Positions 42,369 to 51,450 of a stretch of 64,000 bases of DNA are shown piece by piece. Position 1 is the stretch's first letter. Each line of letters starts with the position of its first letter. Both the position numbers and the translations under genes were made by a program. The DNA is from JANQRA01 sp035550735 (GTDB lineage Bacteria; Actinomycetota; Acidimicrobiia; Spongiisociales; ZC4RG35), in contig DASZOM010000026.1 in the NCBI GenBank assembly GCA_035550735.1, forward strand, positions 1 through 64,000. Reading direction: 5' to 3'. Below the pieces are notes generated by a model. That model worked only from the letters and a program-made list of their open reading frames with translations, was not told where the DNA came from and searched no databases.

Positions 42369-45191
42369 ATGCCCAACCCCGTCGAGAGATTCGCCGACCG
42401 TCACATCGGCCCGAGAGCGGCCGACATCGAGAAGATGCTGGCCACGGTGGGCGTTGCCTCACTGGACGAGTTGATCGCCGAGACCGTCCCCGATTCGATC
42501 CTCGACACCCGTCTCGAGCTCCCTGAGGCGCTTACCGAGACCGAGGCCATCGAGCGTCTCTCCGAGTTGGCCACCCGCAACAGAGTGCTGCCGTCCCTGA
42601 TCGGCCTCGGCTATCACGACACGGTCACTCCTCCGGTCATACGACGCAACGTCCTCGAGAACCCGGCGTGGTACACCGCCTACACGGCCTATCAGCCCGA
42701 GATCTCCCAGGGGCGGCTCGAGGCTCTCCTCAACTTCCAGACGATGGTCTCCGACCTCACCGGTCTGGCGGTGGCCAATGCATCCCTCCTCGACGAGCCC
42801 ACCGCGGCCGCCGAGGCGATGGCCATGGCGAGGCGCTCCTCACGGGGGGACCGGAATGTCTTCTTCGTCGACCCGGATACCCACCCCGCAACGAGGTCGG
42901 TGATCGAGACCAGAGCCCGCGCCGTCGGCGTGGAGGTCGCCGACTTCTCACCGGACGTCCACCCGGAGACTTGCTTCGGTGTCCTGCTCAGCTATCCGGG
43001 CTCGAGTGGTGAGGTGAGATCCTTCTCCACAACGACCGAGATGTTCCGTCAGGCGGGGGCCATCGTGGTCGTGGCGACGGACCTGCTGGCGCTGACCATG
43101 CTCCAGCCTCCTGGAGAATGGGGTGCCGACATCGCGGTGGGCTCGGCTCAGCGCTTCGGGGTGCCACTCGGGTACGGCGGTCCCCACGCCGGGTTCATCG
43201 CCACCACCGAGAGCCTGGTCCGGGCGATGCCCGGTCGCCTCGTCGGTGTCGCCGCCGACCGATCCGGCCGCACCGCCTACCGGCTCGCCCTGCAGACACG
43301 TGAGCAGCACATCCGGAGGGAAAAGGCGACCTCGAACGTCTGCACGGCCCAGGTGCTGCTGGCCGTCATCTCCGGCTTCTACGCGTGCTGGCACGGCCCG
43401 GAGGGGCTCGCCGCCATCGCCGCGGAGTGCAACCGGCTGGCCACGCTTCTAGCCGACTCGCTCGCCGCCGCGGGTCACGAGGTGGTCACCGAGTCTTGGT
43501 TCGACACCATCACCGTCCGGGTGCCGGGACGCGCCGACGAGCTGGTGACGGCCGCGCTCGGGGCCGGGATCAACATCGGCAGGGCGGACCGGGATCACAT
43601 CCGCGTCGCGGTCGACGAGACGACCGACGAGGCTCTGGTCAACCGTCTCCTCGACGCGCTGGGCGCGACGCCCGTGCCGGTCGTCTCCGGGCGAATCCAT
43701 CCCGGTCTCAACCGGGAGAGCGCCTACCTCACCCATCCCGTGTTCAGCCTGCACCAGTCCGAGCACGAGATGCTCAGGTACCTTCGACGCCTCGCCGACC
43801 GTGACCTGGCCCTGGATCGCAGCATGATCCCATTGGGGTCGTGCACCATGAAGCTGAATGCCACCACCGAGATGGTCCCGATCACGTGGGAGGGATTCGC
43901 CGGGCTCCATCCATACGCCCCGATCGAACAGGCGGCGGGCTACTTGCAGCTGATCTCCGAGCTCGAGGCGCAGCTCGCCGCGATCACCGGGTACGACGCG
44001 GTCTCGCTCCAGCCCAACGCCGGGTCCCAGGGCGAGCTCGCCGGCTTGCTGGCCATCGCGGCCTACCACCGGTCCCGGGGACAAGCGACCCGGAACGTCT
44101 GTCTCATCCCCGCCTCGGCGCATGGGACGAATGCCGCGTCCGCGGTGATGGCAGGGATGAGAGTGGTCGTGGTCGCCAGCGACCAGTCCGGCAACATCGA
44201 CGTCGAGGATCTCCGATCCAAGGCGTCCGAGCACTCCGAGGACCTCGCCGCCCTGATGGTCACCTACCCGTCGACTCACGGTGTGTTCGAGGCGAGGATC
44301 AAGGAGGTCACGGCAATCGTCCACGAGCACGGCGGCCAGGTCTATGTGGACGGCGCAAACCTGAACGCCCTGGTCGGCCTGGCCCGGCCCGCCGACTTCG
44401 GCGCCGACATCGGGCACCTCAATCTGCACAAGACCTTCACGATCCCACACGGTGGCGGGGGCCCGGGAGTGGGCCCGGTGGGGGCCAAGGCGCACCTCGC
44501 CCCGTTCCTCCCCAACCATCCCTTGCTGGAGGAGGCCGGGCCGGACACCGGAGTCGGCGCCATCTCGGGGGCGCCCTTCGGCTCGGCGGGCATCCTCCCC
44601 ATCCCCTATGCCTACCTACGGCTCATGGGTGCGGACGGTCTCAAGGAGGCGACCCGGGTGGCCATCCTCTCCGCCAACTACATCGCCCGTCGGCTCGATC
44701 CCTACTACCCGGTGCTCTACAAGGGGGAGCGGGACAGGGTGGCGCACGAGTGCATCATCGATGTGCGTCCCCTCACCAAGGCCGCCGGGATCACCGCCGA
44801 GGACATCACCAAGCGTCTGGCCGATTACGGGTTCCATGCTCCGACACTGGCATTCCCGGTGGCCAACACCCTCATGGTCGAGCCCACCGAGTCCGAGTCG
44901 CTACCGGAGATCGATCGCTTCTGCGACGCCATGATCGCCATCCGGGCCGAGGCCGACCGGGTGGGACGAGGGGACTGGCCACGGGACGACAACCCGCTCT
45001 TCCACGCTCCGCACACCGCCGAGGACGTCTCGGCCGATGTCTGGGACCGGGCCTATGGCCGTGAGCTGGCGGCATACCCCATGCCGTCGCTGCGGCGGGA
45101 CAAGTACTGGCCTCCGGTGGGTCGGATCGACGGAGCGGCAGGAGACAGGAACCTGGTGTGCTCCTGCCCGCCTCTCGACGCATACGGCTGA
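42369..45191 (+). CDS. gcvP: Glycine dehydrogenase (decarboxylating), P protein
   Basis: This 940-residue, single-chain P protein has both halves of the enzyme. The PLP-binding Lys is in LHKTFTIPHGGGGPGVGPVG in the C-terminal half, and the conserved RHIGP motif is at the N-terminus. It decarboxylates glycine and passes aminomethyl to the H protein's lipoyl group in the glycine cleavage system. The ATG at 42369 is chosen because it opens RFADRHIGP; longer in-frame sequence upstream overlaps the antiporter gene. gcvH and gcvT are not in this window. I saw no glycine riboswitch in the 96-base leader. Length is close to E. coli GcvP. Confidence 0.96.
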   Translation: MPNPVERFADRHIGPRAADIEKMLATVGVASLDELIAETVPDSILDTRLELPEALTETEAIERLSELATRNRVLPSLIGLGYHDTVTPPVIRRNVLENPAWYTAYTAYQPEISQGRLEALLNFQTMVSDLTGLAVANASLLDEPTAAAEAMAMARRSSRGDRNVFFVDPDTHPATRSVIETRARAVGVEVADFSPDVHPETCFGVLLSYPGSSGEVRSFSTTTEMFRQAGAIVVVATDLLALTMLQPPGEWGADIAVGSAQRFGVPLGYGGPHAGFIATTESLVRAMPGRLVGVAADRSGRTAYRLALQTREQHIRREKATSNVCTAQVLLAVISGFYACWHGPEGLAAIAAECNRLATLLADSLAAAGHEVVTESWFDTITVRVPGRADELVTAALGAGINIGRADRDHIRVAVDETTDEALVNRLLDALGATPVPVVSGRIHPGLNRESAYLTHPVFSLHQSEHEMLRYLRRLADRDLALDRSMIPLGSCTMKLNATTEMVPITWEGFAGLHPYAPIEQAAGYLQLISELEAQLAAITGYDAVSLQPNAGSQGELAGLLAIAAYHRSRGQATRNVCLIPASAHGTNAASAVMAGMRVVVVASDQSGNIDVEDLRSKASEHSEDLAALMVTYPSTHGVFEARIKEVTAIVHEHGGQVYVDGANLNALVGLARPADFGADIGHLNLHKTFTIPHGGGGPGVGPVGAKAHLAPFLPNHPLLEEAGPDTGVGAISGAPFGSAGILPIPYAYLRLMGADGLKEATRVAILSANYIARRLDPYYPVLYKGERDRVAHECIIDVRPLTKAAGITAEDITKRLADYGFHAPTLAFPVANTLMVEPTESESLPEIDRFCDAMIAIRAEADRVGRGDWPRDDNPLFHAPHTAEDVSADVWDRAYGRELAAYPMPSLRRDKYWPPVGRIDGAAGDRNLVCSCPPLDAYG

Positions 45192-45198
45192 TCGCGTC

Positions 45199-45232
45199 TT
45201 GACTTTTCTCCCAGTAGTGGGATCTTTATCCG
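45199..45232 (+). promoter_or_regulatory. Candidate promoter with internal palindrome
   Basis: TTGACT (45199-45204) could be a -35 hexamer before the unknown coiled-coil gene, but no good -10 hexamer follows at the usual distance. The spacer contains TCCCA-GTAG-TGGGA (45209-45222), a perfect 5-base inverted repeat that could bind a regulator. Placement in the 75-base gap after gcvP supports it; sequence match is weak. Confidence 0.3.
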
Positions 45233-45266
45233 CTGCAATCGCTCTGTTGCTAGGTAGGTCGACCAC

Positions 45267-46487
45267 GTGAAGTTCAGCGGTGAGATCAGGTTTCCCGAGC
45301 TCGACCACCCTGGGGTCCCGGTTCAATTCGTGATCGATGGCCGTCAGGCCGAGCTGATCGTCGAAGGTGAGTCGTTGGGCCGCTGGTCGCTCTACGACGT
45401 TCACGCCCGACGTCTCGTCGCCAGCGCCTTCCAGATCGTGCTCGACGGCACCGAGGTGACATTCGTCGCCGACGATCCCATCGACTTCGCATATCGCGGT
45501 GTCGAGCACATGGCCGAGACGTGGGCCGCGATCAAGTCCCGGCAGATCGGGCGCAGGATGGTCGCCATCCGTCAGTCGCGTAAGGGCACGATCCCTTCCC
45601 GCATCCCGGAGCTGAGAGCCGCCATGGAGGCGAATCTCGAGGTCGAGCCACGACCCCTGGCCGGTGAGCCGGTGATCGCCGCCACGACACAGCCGCCACC
45701 GACCCCCATGCCTGAGGAGCCCGGAGACTGGGATCGACGTGACGTCGCTGCCGCCATCCCGCTGGTCAATGGGGAGGTCGAGGAGGAGTCGGAGCCGATG
45801 GCTGAGGCGAGCCCCCCGTCCACGGAGATCGAGGCCCGGCTGGCCGAGGACATGCGCAGGCTCGAGGAGGAGAGACAGCGGATCGCCGAGGAGCGTGCCC
45901 GTCTCGAGGCGGAGAGACTCGAGGCCGAGCAACGGGAGGCGGTTCGGATCGAGGCCTATCGCATCGAGATGCAGCGTCTGGAGGCAGAGCGGGAGGAGCT
46001 GAGGAGTCAGGCGGCCCTCGCCGCCGAGATCGCCGACGAGGTCGCGGCAACACAAGCCGATGAGCCCGTGGAGGCCACCGCCGAGGAGAAGGCATCAGCC
46101 GGGGATGTCTTCGAGGCGCCGGAGACACCGGAGGCGATCGACGAGCCCGAGGGAGAGCTGGCGGAGGACACCGGGGAACTCGAAGAGGAAGTCGACGAAG
46201 TCGAGGAGACACGGGGCCAGGGCCGCCACGTGCTCGATCTGAGCGACCTCGAGGAAGACGAGGGGCCCGAGCCGGACGCCGCACCCACCCTGACACCCAG
46301 GCCTCAGCCCGTCCTCGCTGCCGCCGCGCCCAGTCGGGAGCGGGGCCTGCGCGGGGCCGTCCGTGCCGCCTTCACCCGCGGCGGCAAGGAACACGACCAC
46401 GCCTTCATCGAGGCCCCCGGCGGCATCGGCATCACCCGCTACGTCTGCGAGATCTGCGGATACGTCTCGATCTCGTCCGAAGACTGA
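45267..46487 (+). CDS. Unknown coiled-coil protein with C-terminal CxxC
   Basis: I do not recognise this 406-residue protein. It has an N-terminal beta-rich domain (about 1-85) with GRWSLYDVHARRLVASAFQIVLDG, which may be PH-like, then a basic helix (to about 125) and a Pro-rich linker. A highly charged coiled coil follows (about 186-250, EERQRIAEERARLEAERLEAE and so on), then a strongly acidic stretch (about 255-345). It ends with ITRYVCEICGYVSI (Cys394 and Cys397), half of a zinc-ribbon-like site. The start is a GTG, 75 bases after gcvP. A scaffolding role is suggested by the layout only. Confidence 0.6.
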   Translation: MKFSGEIRFPELDHPGVPVQFVIDGRQAELIVEGESLGRWSLYDVHARRLVASAFQIVLDGTEVTFVADDPIDFAYRGVEHMAETWAAIKSRQIGRRMVAIRQSRKGTIPSRIPELRAAMEANLEVEPRPLAGEPVIAATTQPPPTPMPEEPGDWDRRDVAAAIPLVNGEVEEESEPMAEASPPSTEIEARLAEDMRRLEEERQRIAEERARLEAERLEAEQREAVRIEAYRIEMQRLEAEREELRSQAALAAEIADEVAATQADEPVEATAEEKASAGDVFEAPETPEAIDEPEGELAEDTGELEEEVDEVEETRGQGRHVLDLSDLEEDEGPEPDAAPTLTPRPQPVLAAAAPSRERGLRGAVRAAFTRGGKEHDHAFIEAPGGIGITRYVCEICGYVSISSED

Positions 46488-46517
46488 TCGCGTCGACCCC
46501 GCCGGTAGCCTCGGCTC

Positions 46518-47552
46518 GTGGCATCGATCAGACCAGTCGTTCTTTCGGGTGGCGCCGGGACCCGTCTCTGGCCCCTGTCGACGACGGAGACACCCAAGCA
46601 GTTCGCCACGCTGGTCGGGGAGAGGTCGCTGTTCTCGCTGACACTCGAGCGTCTCAACGGAACCGAGGGCTTGGTTCCCGCCATCATCGTGACCGGAGAG
46701 GCCCACGTCGACCTGGTGTCGAGGGAGATCGCGGCCTCGTCGGCGGCGACCGGGCTCGTCGCCGTCGAGCCTGAGGGACGGAACACCGCTCCTGCAGCCA
46801 TCGCCGCCGCCCTCCTCTCATCCGACGACGACGTGCTGGTCATCCTCCCCTCGGATCACCTTATAAGCGACGAAGACGGCTTCCGGGAAGCAGTGGGGCG
46901 GGCGGCTCACCACGCCGGCGCCGGCTCCATCGTGATGTTCGGGATCAGGCCGTCCCGGCCCGACATCGGGTTCGGCTACATGACGCTGGGCGACCCGAAC
47001 GGCGATGGCTACCTGCTTGCCGGGTTCGAGGAGAAGCCCTCCCTGCCCCGTGCCGTCGAGATCGTGGAGGCCGGGACGCATCTGTGGAACTCGGGCGTCT
47101 TCGTGGTCCGGGCGGATGCGCTGATCGCCGAGGCGGGCGAGCACTGCCCCGACGTCCTCGCCGCGGTCCGCTCTTCGATCCCGTCGCAGGAGGGTGCGAT
47201 CGTCAGGCTCGGGCCGGAGTTCACCTCGTCTCCTTCGGTCTCCCTGGACAACGCCATCATGGAGAAGACGGCGCGTGGCGTCGTGCTCCCGGTCGACTTC
47301 GGCTGGAACGACCTGGGCTCGTACCGGTCCCTCCTCGAGTCCCTGCCACGTGACGAGGACGGCAACCACATCTCGGGTGATGTCGTCGCCTCGGGGGTCA
47401 GTGGGTCCTATGTGAACGCGACATCGCGGCGGTTGGTGGTGGCCGGGGTGGAGGGCCTGGTGGTGGTGGAGACGCCGGAGGTGGTCCTGGTCATCCCGAT
47501 CGACCTCGCCCAGGAGGTTCGTGACCTGGCCCGGAGATTCGAATCCCATTGA
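46518..47552 (+). CDS. manC: Mannose-1-phosphate guanylyltransferase
   Basis: This 344-residue protein has the nucleotidyltransferase signature LSGGAGTRLWPLS (9-21), PKQFATL, LPSDHLISDE, FGYM and the FEEKPS motif, and lacks the isomerase domain of bifunctional enzymes. It makes GDP-mannose from mannose 1-phosphate and GTP. GDP-mannose supports envelope glycans and would also serve the mannosylglycerate synthase at 26359. The GTG start has no clear ribosome-binding site, so the message may be leaderless. Its stop overlaps the start of the cytochrome c gene (TTGA). Confidence 0.92.
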   Translation: MASIRPVVLSGGAGTRLWPLSTTETPKQFATLVGERSLFSLTLERLNGTEGLVPAIIVTGEAHVDLVSREIAASSAATGLVAVEPEGRNTAPAAIAAALLSSDDDVLVILPSDHLISDEDGFREAVGRAAHHAGAGSIVMFGIRPSRPDIGFGYMTLGDPNGDGYLLAGFEEKPSLPRAVEIVEAGTHLWNSGVFVVRADALIAEAGEHCPDVLAAVRSSIPSQEGAIVRLGPEFTSSPSVSLDNAIMEKTARGVVLPVDFGWNDLGSYRSLLESLPRDEDGNHISGDVVASGVSGSYVNATSRRLVVAGVEGLVVVETPEVVLVIPIDLAQEVRDLARRFESH

Positions 47553-47860
47553 GATCGGCCGTGGCGACGGGTGCCCTGATCATCGTCCTGACGGCATGCT
47601 CGGTGGGCAGGCCACCCGATGACGCCACCGGCGAGGAGATCTATGCACAGCTTTGCGCCCGCTGCCACGGCGACGATCTGGGCGGGGGCATCGGGCCCTC
47701 CCTGGGACCGGGCTCGGCGACGGAGTCGGAGCCCGACGAGTTCATCGAATTCACCGTGCTCAACGGTCGGGGACGGATGCCCTCGTTCGAGGCGTCCCTC
47801 GACGATGCTCAGATCGACCGGCTCGTGTCGTACATCCGCGAGGTGCAAAGTGGCGGCTGA
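47549..47860 (+). CDS. Cytochrome c lipoprotein
   Basis: This 103-residue protein has a lipoprotein signal (IIVLTAC, Cys17) and one heme-binding CARCHG (Cys36, Cys39, His40). A later GRMPSF provides the axial Met (about 77), and a terminal helix IDRLVSYIREVQ completes the class I fold. It would carry electrons on the outer face of the cell membrane. A TTG start overlaps the manC stop by four bases, and its last 11 bases overlap the GTG of menC, so it is tightly embedded in the manC-menC-menD transcript. Linking quinone synthesis with a c-type cytochrome is reasonable but unproven. Confidence 0.9.
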   Translation: MRSAVATGALIIVLTACSVGRPPDDATGEEIYAQLCARCHGDDLGGGIGPSLGPGSATESEPDEFIEFTVLNGRGRMPSFEASLDDAQIDRLVSYIREVQSGG

Positions 47861-48812
47861 GGCCCTCGAGGCGCTCGAGCTGCATCCGGTGCGCATCCCG
47901 ATGCGGCAGCGTTTCCGGCGTGTCGACCATCGTGAGGCGGTTCTGTTGCGGGGCCCGAACGGCTGGGGGGAGTTCTCGCCCTTCCCCGATTACCCGCCCC
48001 AGGTGACCACCAGATGGCTCGCCTCGGCACTGGAGCTGGCGTGTGGGGACATCCCGAGCCCGGTCCGTGAGGTGATCCCGGTCAACGTGACCGTTCCCGC
48101 CGTCGATCCGGAGACCGCGGTGGCACTGGTGCTGGAGTCGGGGGCATCGACTGCAAAGGTCAAGATCGGCGACCCATCGCACAGCGAGGAGGACGATCTG
48201 AAACGGGTCTGGGCGGTGAGGGAGGCGCTGGGCGAGGAGGGCAACATCCGTGTCGACGTGAACGCGGCCTGGGACCTGGAGACGGCGACGGTCCGACTCG
48301 AGCGTCTGTCAGAGGTGGGTCTGCAATACGCCGAGCAGCCGGTGGCGGGTCTGGACGAGATGAAGTCCCTCCGGGAGAGGGTCCCGGTCCCGCTGGCTGC
48401 GGATGAGCTGGTCCGCCAGAGCCCGTACCCGCTCCAGGTGATCGAGGAAGGCGCCGCCGATGTGCTGATCCTGAAGGTGCAGCCGATGGGCGGCGTCGCC
48501 CGGGTCCTCGATCTGGCGAGCCGGTCACCGATCCCGGTGGTGATCTCGTCGGCGCTGGAGACCTCCGTCGGGATGTACGGGGGGCTGCTGGCGGCATCCC
48601 TTCTCGAAGAGCTGCCCTACGCCTGCGGGCTGGGCACTGTCGCCCTCATCGAGGGGGATCCGACCAAGGCGCCCCTCGTGCCTCGGGACGGCCTCCTCGA
48701 GGTGCGCCGCCCCGAGCCCGACCCCGAGTTGCTGAGACGGTGGCGCCCCGACCGACAGTTGGGTGCGGAGATGCTCCGTCGTCTCCGGGCCGCGGCCGAG
48801 GTTCTGACTTGA
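47850..48812 (+). CDS. menC: o-Succinylbenzoate synthase
   Basis: This 320-residue enolase-superfamily protein has STAKVKIGDPS with the catalytic Lys, the metal ligands in RVDVNAAWD, AEQPV and AADELV, and the second Lys in LILKVQPMGG. MenC dehydrates SHCHC to o-succinylbenzoate in menaquinone synthesis. The GTG at 47850 follows a GAGG site six bases before it; it overlaps the end of the cytochrome gene. Its stop overlaps the TTG of menD. The neighbouring menD and menF make the assignment more secure. Confidence 0.92.
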   Translation: MAAEALEALELHPVRIPMRQRFRRVDHREAVLLRGPNGWGEFSPFPDYPPQVTTRWLASALELACGDIPSPVREVIPVNVTVPAVDPETAVALVLESGASTAKVKIGDPSHSEEDDLKRVWAVREALGEEGNIRVDVNAAWDLETATVRLERLSEVGLQYAEQPVAGLDEMKSLRERVPVPLAADELVRQSPYPLQVIEEGAADVLILKVQPMGGVARVLDLASRSPIPVVISSALETSVGMYGGLLAASLLEELPYACGLGTVALIEGDPTKAPLVPRDGLLEVRRPEPDPELLRRWRPDRQLGAEMLRRLRAAAEVLT

Positions 48813-50452
48813 CGCATCCCAACCCGAGCACCGCCCTGGCGCGTGTCGTTATGGACGAGCTGGCGAGACGCGGTGTCCGTCACGTGGTCATCTCGCCAGG
48901 ATCCCGCTCCGCCGCCCTGACGCTGGCCGCGGAGGAGCATCCCGCATTGTCGACACGGGTCGTGATCGACGAGAGGTCCGCAGCCTTCCACGCCCTGGGC
49001 ATGGCGCGTGCCTCCGATGCTCCGGCCGCGGTCACCTCCACGTCGGGCACCGCTCCGGCCAACTTCTACCCGGCTGTCATCGAAGCTGACATGTCGTGCG
49101 TCCCGCTGGTGGCCATCTCCGCCGATCGGCCGGCCGAGATGCGGGGCGTGGGTGCCAACCAGACCATCGACCAGCTGCAGATGTTCGGCACACACGTGCG
49201 TCGGTTCGCGGACATCGAGGCGCCGGGCAGTGACCACGACGGGAACCGGGCCTGGCGCACGGTGGTGGGCGGCCTGCTCGCCGCCGCCGTCGGCACCCGA
49301 CCCGGTCCCGTGCATCTCAACGTCGCTTTCCGCGAGCCCACGGTCCCGGTGGACGATGACGGGCGCACCCGCGCCGAGGCCTATCCCTTCCCCACACCGA
49401 GAATCGAAGGGGATCCCCCGGCCCCCGACGCCGGCCGGCCCGATCGGGCGGCGCCGGCCCTCCCCGGTGAGCGAGGGCTCGTCATCGCCGGTGACGGCGT
49501 GTACGACCGGGTGGCGCTGATGGCGAAAGCCGCCGAGTTGGGATGGCCACTTCTCGCCACTGCGATGTCGGGGATGAGGGGGACTGGGGCGCTCGACGCC
49601 TATCACCATGTCCTCGCCGGTGGCGTCCCGGACCGGCTGGCGCCCCTCACCGTCGTCGCCGTCGGGTCCATCGGGCCGAGCACACGTCTCGAAGATCTGG
49701 TTGCTTCGGCGACGAACCGGGTGCGTGTGGATCGGTGGGCGAGGACGATCGATCCGAGGAGGAACGCGACCGCCCTTCATCACGGTGACCCGGTGTCATT
49801 GCTCGACGGTGTCATCGGGTCGGCCGATCCCTACTGGGCGGACGAGTGGAGGGCTGCCGACGCCGGAGCAAGGGAATCGGTGCGCGCCCTGATCGGCGCC
49901 CACCAGAGTCTCACCGGCGCGGCGGTGGCCCAGGCCTTGAACGAGGTGGGGTGGGACAGTCTGGTGGCGGCGTCATCCCTGCCCATCCGGGAGGTCGACG
50001 CCCACCTCACCCGGCCGGGGATGGTGTTCGCCAATCGGGGAGCTTCGGGCATCGACGGCTTCGTCTCCACCGCACTGGGCGTGGCCACCGTGCAGACCGG
50101 CACCCTCGCCCTGGCCGGCGACCTCTCCCTGCTCCATGACGCCAACGGGTTCCTGCACGACGGCGGGATCGACCTGGTGATGGTGGTCCTCGACAACGGG
50201 GGCGGCGGTCTCTTCGACTCGTTGCCCCTGGCCGCTCATGCCCCAGGCTACGAGCGGCTCTTCTTCACCCCTCATCGGCGTGACCTGGAGCTCCTGGCCC
50301 GCTTCCACGGTCTCGGATACGAGATGGTCGACGACGTCCCCGGCCTGGTGGCGGCATGCACCGACGCCCTGGAGACGGGTGGGGTGACCCTGGTCCACGT
50401 CCCGGTCGACCGTGGGTACGACCTCGAGACGCGCAGTCAGCTGGGCAGCTGA
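48809..50452 (+). CDS. menD: SEPHCHC synthase (2-succinyl-5-enolpyruvyl-6-hydroxy-3-cyclohexene-1-carboxylate synthase)
   Basis: This 547-residue thiamine-diphosphate enzyme opens with HVVISPGSRSAALTLA and has the cofactor-activating Glu in VVIDERSAAFHALGMA, the TSTSGTAPANFYPAV substrate loop, and LAGDLSLLHDANG plus VLDNGGGGLF for ThDP and metal binding. MenD couples 2-oxoglutarate to isochorismate early in menaquinone synthesis. It begins with a TTG overlapping the menC stop (TTGA). Its 3' end overlaps the convergent menF gene by 16 bases, so the two halves of the early pathway face each other. Confidence 0.96.
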   Translation: MTHPNPSTALARVVMDELARRGVRHVVISPGSRSAALTLAAEEHPALSTRVVIDERSAAFHALGMARASDAPAAVTSTSGTAPANFYPAVIEADMSCVPLVAISADRPAEMRGVGANQTIDQLQMFGTHVRRFADIEAPGSDHDGNRAWRTVVGGLLAAAVGTRPGPVHLNVAFREPTVPVDDDGRTRAEAYPFPTPRIEGDPPAPDAGRPDRAAPALPGERGLVIAGDGVYDRVALMAKAAELGWPLLATAMSGMRGTGALDAYHHVLAGGVPDRLAPLTVVAVGSIGPSTRLEDLVASATNRVRVDRWARTIDPRRNATALHHGDPVSLLDGVIGSADPYWADEWRAADAGARESVRALIGAHQSLTGAAVAQALNEVGWDSLVAASSLPIREVDAHLTRPGMVFANRGASGIDGFVSTALGVATVQTGTLALAGDLSLLHDANGFLHDGGIDLVMVVLDNGGGGLFDSLPLAAHAPGYERLFFTPHRRDLELLARFHGLGYEMVDDVPGLVAACTDALETGGVTLVHVPVDRGYDLETRSQLGS

Positions 50453-51450
50453 CCCAGGGCCTCGATCATCGGAGCCAGCTTGAGCTCGGTCTCCTCCAAC
50501 TCGGCCTCCTCCTCGGAGCCTGCGACCAACCCACCCCCGGCGAACAGGGTCACCGCGCCATCTTCGACCTGCCCACAACGGAGGGCGAGTGCGAACACAC
50601 CCTCTCCGTTCGAGTCGAGCCAGCCCACCGGGCCCGCATAACGGCCTCTGCTGGCCGGCTCCAGATCCCGGATCAGCGAGATCGCCTCGTCCCTGGGGGC
50701 GCCGGCCACCGCAGCAGTCGGGTGGAGATCGGCGAGGATGTCGACCACCGTGGAACCGGGCCGGGCCGGACCCTCGATCCGCGTCCCCACATGCGACATC
50801 CTCCCATGGGTGACGATGATCTGCTCGGTCACGTCGATCCCGGCGAGGTGACGCTCCAGGGCACCGGCCACCGACTCGGTGACGTGCTTGTGCTCCTCGG
50901 AGATCTTGACTGACTCGAGTTGCTCCGGGTCGGTGGCGGTGCCGGCCAGGGCCAGAGTGGAGATCCGCCCCTGGCGAGCCCGTACCAGCAGTTCGGGGCT
51001 CGCCCCGACCAGCCCGGCGACGGCGAAGCAGTAACAGCCGGGGTTGGCCGCGGCCAGCCTGGCGACGAGGCTCGCTGCGTCCAACTCGCCATCCACCGCC
51101 ACCTTGACCTGCCGGGCGAGGACGACCTTGGAGACGTGATCGCCATGGATCGCCTTCATGGCGCGCTCGTACCCGTCGCGCCAGGCATCGACACCATCAT
51201 CCAGGACATCGACCCGGCCTCTCGGGCGAACCGGCTCCGCCGGGTCAGAGCTCACTCGGGAGGGGGCGATGACCACCGAGCCGGGCTCGTCGACGTCGAA
51301 GGTGAATGAGGCGAACGCCAGGGCTCGCCCGGTGCGGCGAAGCTGCTCGAAGGCGGATGCATAGCGGCCCGGCCCCTCACCCGGGTCGATGTCGACGACA
51401 GGCCCCAGGCCGGTGAGCCAACCAGTTTCGTCGACCCAGATCGGATTCAT
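50437..51450 (-). CDS. menF: Isochorismate synthase
   Basis: This 337-residue chorismate-binding protein has SKVVLARQVKV, ALAGTATDP, the SEEHKHVTESVAGAL catalytic helix, and RGRYAGPVGWLDSNGEGVFALALR. It isomerises chorismate to isochorismate, the substrate of MenD. It is shorter than E. coli MenF because the N-terminal domain is reduced. The ATG at 51450 overlaps the stop of murI by one triplet pattern (ATGA), so it is the second gene of a leftward murI-menF operon. Salicylate or siderophore roles are unlikely next to menC and menD. Confidence 0.93.
   Translation of the reverse strand: MNPIWVDETGWLTGLGPVVDIDPGEGPGRYASAFEQLRRTGRALAFASFTFDVDEPGSVVIAPSRVSSDPAEPVRPRGRVDVLDDGVDAWRDGYERAMKAIHGDHVSKVVLARQVKVAVDGELDAASLVARLAAANPGCYCFAVAGLVGASPELLVRARQGRISTLALAGTATDPEQLESVKISEEHKHVTESVAGALERHLAGIDVTEQIIVTHGRMSHVGTRIEGPARPGSTVVDILADLHPTAAVAGAPRDEAISLIRDLEPASRGRYAGPVGWLDSNGEGVFALALRCGQVEDGAVTLFAGGGLVAGSEEEAELEETELKLAPMIEALGQLPS

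Noticed and set aside
47527..47545. tRNA T-arm-like sequence (GATTCGAATCCC)
   Set aside because: It lies inside the end of manC, and no acceptor, D or anticodon stems fit around it.
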